A stretch of DNA of 11,888 nucleotides from Treponema sp. (GTDB lineage: Bacteria; Spirochaetota; Spirochaetia; Treponematales; Breznakiellaceae). Where the stretch lies: assembly GCA_031275035.1 (NCBI GenBank), contig JAISPH010000149.1:1-11888 (forward strand). The letters run 5' to 3'. Each line of letters begins with the position of its first letter. Position 1 is the stretch's first letter. Made by a program: the position numbers and the translations under genes. Of this stretch, positions 5,803-11,888 are shown in pieces. The notes beneath the pieces are model-generated. The model had not been told where the DNA came from, ran no database searches, and worked only from the letters and a program-made list of their open reading frames with translations.

Positions 5803-5808
5803 GGGCCC
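5781..5808. other. Strong GC hairpin at the end of array B
   Basis: GGGCCCCCCAAT and ATTGGGGGCCC pair over 11 bp with one bulged C and loop GACTT. It extends the dyad of the last 21-bp unit by an extra GGGCC/GGCCC portion. No U tract follows, so a simple terminator is not supported. It could still block read-through into secA. Confidence 0.5.
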
Positions 5809-5853
5809 GCGCCGGACCCTATGCCCTCCGGGCCCCGGCGTCCGGGACGCGGC

Positions 5854-5882
5854 TTGCCAGAGGAAAAGTAAAGCGGTACAGT
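5854..5882 (+). promoter_or_regulatory. Predicted sigma-70-type promoter of secA
   Basis: TTGCCA (5854-5859), a 17-bp spacer and TACAGT (5877-5882) match five and four of six consensus bases. Seven bases after the -10 lies 5889, the A of the secA ATG, so a leaderless secA transcript is predicted. The only Shine-Dalgarno-like string, AGAGGA, is about 25 nt from the ATG and inside the spacer. Confidence 0.55.
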
Positions 5883-5888
5883 ACTGGT

Positions 5889-8618
5889 ATGCTCGACGCT
5901 TTTATCAAGGCTCTGTTTGGCTCCCAGCATGAACGGGACCTCAAGGCCCTGCTGCCTCTATTGCACGCGGTCAACGAAAAGGAAAGCTGGGCGGTCTCCC
6001 TCCCGGCGGAGGACTTCCCCCGCCAGACCGCCCTGTTCCGGGAACGTTTTTCCCGGGGCGAAAGCCTGGACAGCCTGCTCCCCGAAGCCTTTGCCCTGGC
6101 CCGGGAGGCCAGCCGGCGGAACCTGGGGGAACGGTCCTACGACGTACAGGTCCTGGGATCCATCGTGCTGCACCAGGGCAGGATTGTGGAGATGAAAACC
6201 GGCGAGGGCAAGACCCTGATGAGCGTCGCCGCGGCCTACCTCAACGCCGTCCCCGGCAGGGGGGTCCATGTGGTAACGGTGAACGACTACCTTGCCGGCC
6301 GGGACGCGGACTGGATGCGGCCGGTTTTCAGCTATCTGGGAATCACCGTGGGGACCATCCTTTCGGACATGGACAACGAAAGGCGGAAACGAAACTACCT
6401 TTGCGACATTACCTACGGCACCAACAATGAATTCGGCTTTGACTACCTCCGGGACAACATGCACTGGGATATGGGCGGCCGGGTTCAGCGGGGGCACAAC
6501 TTCTGCATCGTGGACGAGATCGACTCGATCCTCATCGACGAAGCCCGGACCCCCCTTATCATCTCCGGCGCCGCCGAGGACGATACCTTCAAGTTCGCCG
6601 AAGTGGACAAGCTGCTGGGCAGCCTTACGGAGGTCCGGAAGAAAGAGAACGGCGAGTATCCCGACGAGACCCAGGGGGAAGAGGTTTCCGGGGATTATAA
6701 AATAAACGAAAAGAACAAGCATATCTCCTTCAGCAATGCGGGGCTGGCAAAAATCGAAGAGATTCTGCAGAAGCGGAACCTTATCTCCGGGGCCATCGTG
6801 GACGAACAAAACTTTGAGTATATCCACTACTTTACCCAGGCCCTGCGGGCCCACAAGCTCTTCCATATCGACGTGGATTATGTCGTCCAGGAGGGGCAGG
6901 TCCAGATTGTGGACGAGTTTACCGGCCGCATACTCCACGGGAGACGCTACTCCGACGGACTCCACCAGGCGATTGAGGCCAAGGAACGGATCAAGATAGC
7001 CCAGCGGAACCGGACCCTGGCGACCATCACCTTCCAGAACTACTTCCGGCTCTACGAAAAAATCTCCGGCATGACCGGAACCGCCGATACGGAGGCGGTG
7101 GAATTCAGCAAGATCTACAACCTGGACGTGGTGGTGATCCCTACAAACCTTCCGGTAGCCCGGAACGACGAGGACGACGTGATCTACCTGAACGAGGGGG
7201 ATAAATTCAACGCCCTCTGCGACGAAATTACCGCGGCCCACAAAAAGGGCCAGCCCATGCTGGTAGGAACCGTATCCATCGAAAAGTCGGAGACCCTCTC
7301 AACCCTCCTGACCCGGCGGGGCGTGCGCCACGAAGTCCTCAACGCCAAGAACCATGCCCGGGAGGCGGCGATCATCGCCGAGGCCGGGGCCCGGGGGGCG
7401 GTTACCATCGCCACCAATATGGCCGGCCGGGGTACGGACATCAAGCTGGGGGGCAGCCCGGAGCACCGGGCCCGGAAACGGGCGGGCGCCAACGCGGACC
7501 CGGAACAATATGCCGAAGCCTGGCGGGAAGAATACGAAAAATGGAAAAAGGACTACGAAGCGGTTAAGTCCCTGGGGGGCCTCTATGTGATCGGCACCGA
7601 ACGGCACGAAAGCCGCCGCATCGACAACCAGCTCCGGGGCCGCTCCGGCCGGCAGGGGGATCCGGGAAGGTCGAAATTCTTTATCTCCATGGACGACGAC
7701 CTGATGCGTCTCTTCGGCGGCGCCAACATCAAGAACCTCATGGCCAGAATAGGCATGGAGCCGGGGGAGCCCATCTATCATCCCTGGCTCAGCAGAAACA
7801 TCGAAAAGGCCCAAAAGAAGGTGGAGGAGCGGAACTTTGAGATCCGCAAGCACCTCCTGGAATACGACGATGTCCTTAACCAGCAGCGCAAGTTTATCTA
7901 CGAACAGCGGGACGCCATACTGCAGGACGCCGCCCTTATCAGCCGGGTCAATGACGCCACCCTCGACATGATAGACGCCGCCATGGACGAGTACGAAAGG
8001 ACCCTGCGCCGGGACATGGCCGCGGCGGAAAAGGACCTTGCCGCCTATTTGAAGGAACAATTCGGCTACCGGTACGAGGAGAAGGAGGACGCCCGCAGCC
8101 CGGAGGAGCTGAAAAAACGGATCGCCGCGGATATTGAGGGGGACCTTAGGGAAAAGGAAGCCCTGGCGGGGGCGGCGAACCTGAACGCCTTCATCAGAAT
8201 CCAGTACCTCCAGGCCATAGACCGCAAGTGGCTTGACCATCTTGAAAACATGGAGGCCCTCCGGGAAGCGGTGCACCTCCGGGGTTATGCCCAGAAGAAT
8301 CCCCTGACGGAGTACAAGGTTGAGGGGTTCCAGATCTTCGAAACCATGATTGATACGATACGCCGGGAAATCGCCTCCCGGGTCCACCTGGTACGGGTCC
8401 AGGCGTCGGCGGAACGGGATGTCCGAAGCCGGTCCATCGCCGCGGTCCAGTCCGCCAACCACGGCAGCGTCGCCGCCTTTGCGGGGGGCGGGCCCGGCCC
8501 CTCCTCCCGGTCCCAGCCGGAGACCGCCACGGTGGTCCGGGTCTATCCCAAGGTAGGGCGGAACGATCCCTGTCCCTGCGGCAGCGGGAAGAAGTATAAA
8601 TTCTGCCACGGCCGTTAA
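5889..8618 (+). CDS. secA: Preprotein translocase ATPase SecA
   Basis: SecA is the motor that drives unfolded preproteins through the SecYEG channel of the inner membrane. The 909-residue product (from ATG 5889) shows the whole family layout: N-terminal LFGS-ERDLK (9-19), Walker A MKTGEGKT (102-109), TVNDYLA (130-136), Walker B IVDEID (207-212) with [15 protein letters not shown] after it, MTGTA (395-399), GTVSIEKSE (460-468), [14 protein letters not shown] (509-522), [13 protein letters not shown] (581-593), the scaffold/wing region, and a C-terminal zinc motif C895-x-C897-x8-C906-H907. Start: the frame is open upstream through the 21-bp array to an ATG at 5670, but the SecA family begins at [11 protein letters not shown], so the extra 73 residues are rejected. 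There is no close Shine-Dalgarno, and a promoter abuts the ATG. secA heads a two-gene unit with the ROK kinase. Confidence 0.98.
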   Translation: MLDAFIKALFGSQHERDLKALLPLLHAVNEKESWAVSLPAEDFPRQTALFRERFSRGESLDSLLPEAFALAREASRRNLGERSYDVQVLGSIVLHQGRIVEMKTGEGKTLMSVAAAYLNAVPGRGVHVVTVNDYLAGRDADWMRPVFSYLGITVGTILSDMDNERRKRNYLCDITYGTNNEFGFDYLRDNMHWDMGGRVQRGHNFCIVDEIDSILIDEARTPLIISGAAEDDTFKFAEVDKLLGSLTEVRKKENGEYPDETQGEEVSGDYKINEKNKHISFSNAGLAKIEEILQKRNLISGAIVDEQNFEYIHYFTQALRAHKLFHIDVDYVVQEGQVQIVDEFTGRILHGRRYSDGLHQAIEAKERIKIAQRNRTLATITFQNYFRLYEKISGMTGTADTEAVEFSKIYNLDVVVIPTNLPVARNDEDDVIYLNEGDKFNALCDEITAAHKKGQPMLVGTVSIEKSETLSTLLTRRGVRHEVLNAKNHAREAAIIAEAGARGAVTIATNMAGRGTDIKLGGSPEHRARKRAGANADPEQYAEAWREEYEKWKKDYEAVKSLGGLYVIGTERHESRRIDNQLRGRSGRQGDPGRSKFFISMDDDLMRLFGGANIKNLMARIGMEPGEPIYHPWLSRNIEKAQKKVEERNFEIRKHLLEYDDVLNQQRKFIYEQRDAILQDAALISRVNDATLDMIDAAMDEYERTLRRDMAAAEKDLAAYLKEQFGYRYEEKEDARSPEELKKRIAADIEGDLREKEALAGAANLNAFIRIQYLQAIDRKWLDHLENMEALREAVHLRGYAQKNPLTEYKVEGFQIFETMIDTIRREIASRVHLVRVQASAERDVRSRSIAAVQSANHGSVAAFAGGGPGPSSRSQPETATVVRVYPKVGRNDPCPCGSGKKYKFCHGR

Positions 8619-8622
8619 GCGC

Positions 8623-8627
8623 GGAGG
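8623..8627 (+). promoter_or_regulatory. Shine-Dalgarno that sets a TTG start
   Basis: GGAGG lies five nt before the TTG at 8633 and is the only good ribosome site in the 14-nt gap after secA, so it fixes the kinase start on a rare codon. Confidence 0.7.
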
Positions 8628-8632
8628 CTGTT

Positions 8633-9598
8633 TTGGAAAAAGACCTGGGTATCGGTATTGATGTGGGCGCCACCAAGATCAAGTGCGGTATCGTGGACCG
8701 GCAGGGAGCCATCCTGAAAACCAGAACCATGGAATCCTGGCATTATACGGCGCTGGAGGACAACATAAAGCTCCTCATTTTCCTGGTAAAGGAACTGCTT
8801 GAAGGTTTCGACCGCCGGCGTTTCAACAGTATCGGCGTGGGTTTGCCCGGCACCGTGGACGATGCCCGGGGGGTTGTCGTGTATACCCCCAATCTGCACT
8901 GGAACGATCTGGCCCTGGCGCCGGCGCTGCAGGGGGAGACCGGTTTGGCGGTCCGGCTGGTACAGGATACCGCCGCCGCGGTGTGGGGGGAGTACCTCTT
9001 CGGCGCAGGCCGGGGACTGCGGAACGTGATCTGCGCAACCGTGGGCAGCGGCATTGCCTGCGGCATTATCATCAACGGTGAATTATACGGCGGCGCCAGC
9101 CATACCGCCGGAGAGATAGGCCACATCCACATCGAGGACGATCCCATCGATTGCGCCTGCGGCAATACGGGCTGTCTGGAGGCGCGGGCCTCGGGCCGGG
9201 GACTGGTCAAACTGTTCATGCGGGAACTTGAGCGGGGAGGACAGACGGAACTGACCAGGCGGCTTCCCCCGGATCAGATCGACGCCCCGGCAATCTTTGC
9301 CGCCGCCCGGGAAGGGGACCGTTTCTGCGCCGGGGTGATTGACGGGATGGTACGCTACCTTGCCAAGGGACTGGCCGCCACGGCGGTGGTACTGGCCCCG
9401 GATGCGGTAATCATTTCCGGCGGCCTCTCTGCCGAGAAGGAACTGCTCTTCAAACCCCTGACACGGTACTTTTACGAATACGCCTACCGCAGCGTCCGCA
9501 GCCATGTACGGCTTGAGCTGGCCCTGCTCGGTGCCGACGCCCCGCTTATCGGCGCGGCCCTTCTGTACCGGGCCCGGGGCTACCGGGAAACGGATTAA
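8633..9598 (+). CDS. ROK-family sugar kinase (glucokinase-like)
   Basis: The 321-residue protein is a normal-length ROK kinase. It shows the N-terminal phosphate loop GIDVGATKIKCG (8-19), the GLPG motif (70-73), the catalytic region LVQDTAAAVWGE (109-120) with Asp112 as the expected base, the second phosphate-binding stretch TVGSGIACGIIINGEL (136-151), and the ROK signature with zinc ligands His164, Cys174, Cys176 and Cys181 (GEIGH to CACGNTGCLEARASG). A late SGG (262-264) fits the adenosine site. Usual members have Asn-Asp at the catalytic site; here it is Gln111-Asp112. It likely phosphorylates glucose or a related hexose or amino sugar with ATP in the cytoplasm, but ROK substrate cannot be read from sequence. 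It starts at TTG, 14 nt after secA, so it is probably cotranscribed. No helix-turn-helix N-terminal domain is present, so it is not a ROK repressor. Confidence 0.92.
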   Translation: MEKDLGIGIDVGATKIKCGIVDRQGAILKTRTMESWHYTALEDNIKLLIFLVKELLEGFDRRRFNSIGVGLPGTVDDARGVVVYTPNLHWNDLALAPALQGETGLAVRLVQDTAAAVWGEYLFGAGRGLRNVICATVGSGIACGIIINGELYGGASHTAGEIGHIHIEDDPIDCACGNTGCLEARASGRGLVKLFMRELERGGQTELTRRLPPDQIDAPAIFAAAREGDRFCAGVIDGMVRYLAKGLAATAVVLAPDAVIISGGLSAEKELLFKPLTRYFYEYAYRSVRSHVRLELALLGADAPLIGAALLYRARGYRETD

Positions 9599-9614
9599 AA
9601 AGACCTCTTCCCGG
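9583..9614. terminator. Possible stem between convergent genes
   Basis: CCGGGAA (9583-9589) and TTCCCGG (9608-9614) form a 7-bp stem with an 18-nt loop spanning the stop of the kinase, just where it converges on the SPOR gene. There is no U tract, so a terminator role is weakly supported. Confidence 0.25.
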
Positions 9615-9627
9615 CCGCCCCGAGGCC

Positions 9628-10998
9628 CTATCCGTCCTGCCTGATAAAGGCGTCTTCGTATCCGCTTCCCTTAAAGCGCCGCAGCAGGGCGCCGCTTTCG
9701 CCCAGATTAACCGGCCCCAGGAGGATGCGGTAGACGGGATTCTCCGGGCTGCCGCCGTTTTGAACCGCCAGCGGGTAGGTCCTTCCAATCCTGTTAAGCT
9801 CCGATTCCACCGCTTCGGCCTTGCTGAAGGCGCCCAGCTGCAGGTAATACTTCCCCGCTTCAAGCCGGCTGATCACGGGCACCGAAAAAACCGAATACGC
9901 CGCGGGAACCGTTTCGGCCGGGGGCTCCGGTACGGCGGCATGATCCGGCACGGGATCGATAACATACCGGGGATCGATAAGAGGCTCGGTTACCGGCCGG
10001 AGATCCTCCGCCAAAGGAGGCGCCGGGGGAATACCGGGCAGGATCTGATCGCCGGGGATAGTCAGGCCGGAGGATTCAGGAGGCCGTTCTTCGGCGGGAA
10101 CCAGGGCCAGGTCCCAGGCGCCGGCGTCCGGGGACGGAACGCCCGCCGGGCTGCCTCCGGGAGCCGGAACCGGCCCGGCGGCGGGCGGAACCGGATCGGG
10201 TCCCGGCTGATACCGCGGCGCCGCCTCCACATCCGCGGGGATATAGGGCGCTCCGGTAATTCCCGGCCCGGGAAGGGCCGCCGGAGGCGTCTCAGGCGCC
10301 GGCGTATAGGCTTCGGGGCGGTAGACAAGCGGGGGCGGAATCGTTCCGGAACCGGAGGCGGACGAGGCCGCTTCGGGGGAAACCGCTTGGGGATTATAGG
10401 CGGCCGGAGGCGGGGCCGTTCCGGGAAGATCCGTAATCCCGCCGTCCGCCGCCGCGCCGGGGCTCACGGCCAGGGAATCAGGATTCCGGGAATCCCGGGG
10501 ATTCCAGGGGTCCCAGGGATTCTCCGCGGCGGGGGGCCGGGAGGGTTCCGGCAGATCCACAAAAGCCTCGCCGGGCCGGGAAGCGGAAGTTCCGCCCAGG
10601 GTCTCCGCTATCCGGGCCCTGGGATCGTAGTCGGGATCGCCGCTGGAACCGAGTCCTTCAATAAACCGGGAAAAGGCGATGGGATCCGAAGGCTGGGTCA
10701 TGCGGATCCTGCCTATGGACCGGCTCTGGAGGCCGACGGCCTCCGCGGCGTCCCGGGACACCACCGCCAAAAGGCCCGGAGAATCCAGGCCCGCCGCCAC
10801 AATCACCCGTATGGTCTTTCCCGTTTCAAGATTGGTGATATCCACCACCGTATTCCGGGGAAAGGAGTTGGTCGCCGCATAGTATCCTCCCTCGGGAAGC
10901 TCCCCGTTCGGGGCCACCGCCGCGGCGCCTTCCCAGACGGAGGCGCCCTGCAGCAGCAGGGCGGCGATTATAAGCGCTGGAACTGCTCGTTTCTTCAT
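9628..10998 (-). CDS. Exported RlpA-like/SPOR-domain envelope protein
   Basis: The start is taken at ATG 10998 (MKKRAVPALIIAALLLQGAS), placed 6 nt after GAGG; an ATG four codons upstream (11010) lacks a site. The 456-residue product has a signal peptide (about 1-29), an N-terminal domain (about 38-100, YYAATNSFPRNTVVDITNL) resembling the double-psi beta-barrel of RlpA-type proteins, a very long Pro/Ala/Gly-rich linker (about 130-370), and a C-terminal SPOR domain (last ~80 residues, YYLQLGAFSKAEAVESEL to YRILLGPV). SPOR domains bind denuded glycan strands of peptidoglycan, often at division sites. Typical RlpA catalytic residues were not identified, so enzymatic activity is not claimed. It follows the small exported protein by 17 nt and is probably cotranscribed with it. 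Confidence 0.88.
   Translation of the reverse strand: MKKRAVPALIIAALLLQGASVWEGAAAVAPNGELPEGGYYAATNSFPRNTVVDITNLETGKTIRVIVAAGLDSPGLLAVVSRDAAEAVGLQSRSIGRIRMTQPSDPIAFSRFIEGLGSSGDPDYDPRARIAETLGGTSASRPGEAFVDLPEPSRPPAAENPWDPWNPRDSRNPDSLAVSPGAAADGGITDLPGTAPPPAAYNPQAVSPEAASSASGSGTIPPPLVYRPEAYTPAPETPPAALPGPGITGAPYIPADVEAAPRYQPGPDPVPPAAGPVPAPGGSPAGVPSPDAGAWDLALVPAEERPPESSGLTIPGDQILPGIPPAPPLAEDLRPVTEPLIDPRYVIDPVPDHAAVPEPPAETVPAAYSVFSVPVISRLEAGKYYLQLGAFSKAEAVESELNRIGRTYPLAVQNGGSPENPVYRILLGPVNLGESGALLRRFKGSGYEDAFIRQDG
10486..10521 (-). repeat. 9-bp in-frame microrepeat in the SPOR protein linker
   Basis: On the minus strand four 9-bp units (AATCCCTGG, GACCCCTGG, AATCCCCGG, GATTCCCGG) encode the tripeptide pattern N/D-P/S-W/R inside the Pro-rich linker. 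It is a small in-frame expansion, probably length-variable between strains. Confidence 0.85.
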
Positions 10999-11015
10999 AC
11001 CATACCTCATCTTTG

Positions 11016-11552
11016 TTACTGATCCCGCAGGCGGGAAACAATCGTCCGGGCCGCCTTTTGGGCGGCGGCGAATTCCTCAGCCTGGGCCGCCGGCGGACTG
11101 CCGTCAACCTGTTCTTCATATATAAACCGGCAGGGCCTGGTCGTGAAAAGCCTGAGGGACACGCGCCGGGGTTTCGGATTATCCCGGGGGCCCTGAAATT
11201 CCAGCAGGGCCAGGACAAAAAAGTCCGCCCCCCCCTCCAGGGCTTCGTCAAAGGATCCCCTGGCCTCGTCGGGAAGCGGCTTGTCCGGCTCCCCGGAAAG
11301 CCGGAGAACCGGGGCGTTGCTTACAATATGGCCCGCATCGAAGAAGACATCCATGAGGCCGCTTTCCCAGATGCTTGAGGATTCGGCCGCCGTTCCTTCC
11401 GCAAGGCCCGTTTCAACCACCAAAAACGAAATGGTCGCCGCGGAAGCGGGAAAAGCGGACAGGACCGCCAAAAACAGAACCGGAAGCCGGCGTTTAATCA
11501 ACCAACCCCGCCGCAGAGTGGACGGGCTATGTACCCGCCTGCCAATCACCAT
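11016..11552 (-). CDS. Small exported protein, function unknown
   Basis: The ATG at 11552 has a full GGAGG five nt upstream, which decides this start even though it gives a long basic n-region (MVIGRRVHSPSTLRRGWLIKRR). A hydrophobic core (23-34) and an A-S-A|A-type site near residues 37-39 make a signal peptide likely. The mature part (about 140 residues) has an alternating hydrophobic/beta start (TISFLVVETG), an acidic middle, a strand FFVLALLEFQ (111-120), and a helical Ala/Gln/Arg tail (155-176). No known domain is recognised. It leads a two-gene minus-strand unit with the SPOR protein, so a role in the cell envelope is possible by association only. A later TTG start at residue 18 (LIKRRLP) would give a more standard signal peptide but has a weaker site. 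Confidence 0.8.
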   Translation of the reverse strand: MVIGRRVHSPSTLRRGWLIKRRLPVLFLAVLSAFPASAATISFLVVETGLAEGTAAESSSIWESGLMDVFFDAGHIVSNAPVLRLSGEPDKPLPDEARGSFDEALEGGADFFVLALLEFQGPRDNPKPRRVSLRLFTTRPCRFIYEEQVDGSPPAAQAEEFAAAQKAARTIVSRLRDQ

Positions 11553-11557
11553 AGAAT

Positions 11558-11562
11558 CCTCC
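11558..11562 (-). promoter_or_regulatory. Shine-Dalgarno deciding the start of the exported protein
   Basis: On the minus strand GGAGG, five nt before the ATG at 11552. It supports this start over the internal alternative. Confidence 0.7.
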
Positions 11563-11632
11563 GCTTATCTATCGGCGGAAAAAGGGGAAGAGTTAAGCGG
11601 GAAGAGTGGAGAAGGAGGCGGGTCCGGGGCGG

Positions 11633-11888
11633 ATATATACGAATAGCGTATACATGCCGGGACGGTCGGGATATAGACGCAATACGTATATTTGCAGGGA
11701 GGTGGCGATATATACGAATAGCGTATACATGCGGGACGGGTGGGATATATACGCATTGCGCTTATATGTCGGGGGATGGATGTAACGCGCATTCATTGTA
11801 CTTCCGGAAAAGGGCTGATTAGACGAACTGCGCCTATATGCGCTGAGGTGGGATATATACGAACTCCGCTTATATGCGGGACGGGTGG
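11633..11888. repeat. Right copy of the ~37-bp-period dyad array, 7 units, continuing past the window
   Basis: Units start near 11633, 11671, 11708, 11745, 11780, 11818 and 11853, at 35-38-bp steps. They carry the same ATATATACGAA-N3-CG dyad and G-rich spacer as the array at 638-1131, in the same orientation. The variant unit with TGTAAC and GCATTC (11780) is followed by the ATTAGACGAA variant (11818), the same order as units 863 and 901 of the left copy. The array begins about 80 bp upstream of the minus-strand exported-protein gene. The unassigned stretch 11553-11632 holds the ribosome site and a purine-rich segment; no firm promoter was found there. Confidence 0.9.

Noticed and set aside
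5670..5888. A 73-residue N-terminal extension of SecA made of LGPPNDL repeats
   Set aside because: The family starts at [11 protein letters not shown]; the extension is the readable frame of the 21-bp array and a promoter lies between it and the family start. Kept as a point to test by N-terminal peptide mapping.
5958..7241. A 427-codon minus-strand frame within secA
   Set aside because: Antisense shadow of a strongly conserved gene; composition is typical of reverse-frame reading.
9760..11022. A 420-codon plus-strand frame opposite the SPOR gene
   Set aside because: Gly/Arg-rich shadow of the Pro/Ala linker, with no domain; the minus strand has a signal peptide and a SPOR domain.
11568..11596. 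Promoter for the exported protein (TTAACT-17-GATAGA, minus strand)
   Set aside because: Only four and three of six bases match, and the implied start would fall on the Shine-Dalgarno; too weak to annotate.

Overview
The window is GC-rich bacterial chromosome and reads most naturally as a Treponema-like spirochaete, possibly of the gut or termite-gut kind. This is inferred from the overall look of the proteins: a SecA whose N-terminus resembles treponemal SecA as I remember it, a spirochaete-style lipoprotein with lipobox L-N-S-C, a SPOR protein with a long Pro/Ala linker, and many compact repeat arrays between genes. No rRNA, tRNA, insertion sequence or CRISPR array was recognised.

Layout. 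(1) Positions 1-96 (-) hold the first 32 codons of a small uncharacterised gene. (2) Positions 97-1180 contain no convincing gene: a 12-unit 21-bp tandem array, a run of 15 G, three small dyads, and a roughly 37-bp-period array of dyad units. (3) Positions 1181-5443 (-) are a tight five-gene operon read right to left: lipoprotein, bifunctional NAD(P)H-hydrate epimerase/dehydratase, two small membrane proteins, and a MutT-type Nudix hydrolase. (4) Positions 5444-5888 are a divergent control region with two predicted promoters, a short 15-bp repeat, an 11-unit 21-bp array of dyads and a strong hairpin. (5) Positions 5889-9598 (+) are secA followed by a ROK-family kinase. (6) Positions 9628-11552 (-) are a small exported protein followed by an RlpA-like/SPOR envelope protein. 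(7) Positions 11633-11888 are a second copy of the 37-bp dyad array, in the same orientation as the first and running off the window.

The genes are largely housekeeping: metabolite repair (NADHX/NADPHX and probably oxidised nucleotides), protein export, sugar phosphorylation and cell-envelope or peptidoglycan association. The unusual content is the repeat layer. Four repeat types (21-bp A, 21-bp B, 15-bp, 37-bp dyad) are placed at gene starts and block borders. The 15-bp type occurs both inside the epimerase coding sequence, adding an in-frame peptide repeat, and upstream of secA. A second unusual point is that the two divergent leading genes, the lipoprotein and secA, each have a promoter-like sequence whose predicted start of transcription falls on the A of the ATG, and neither has a usable Shine-Dalgarno, so leaderless transcripts are predicted.
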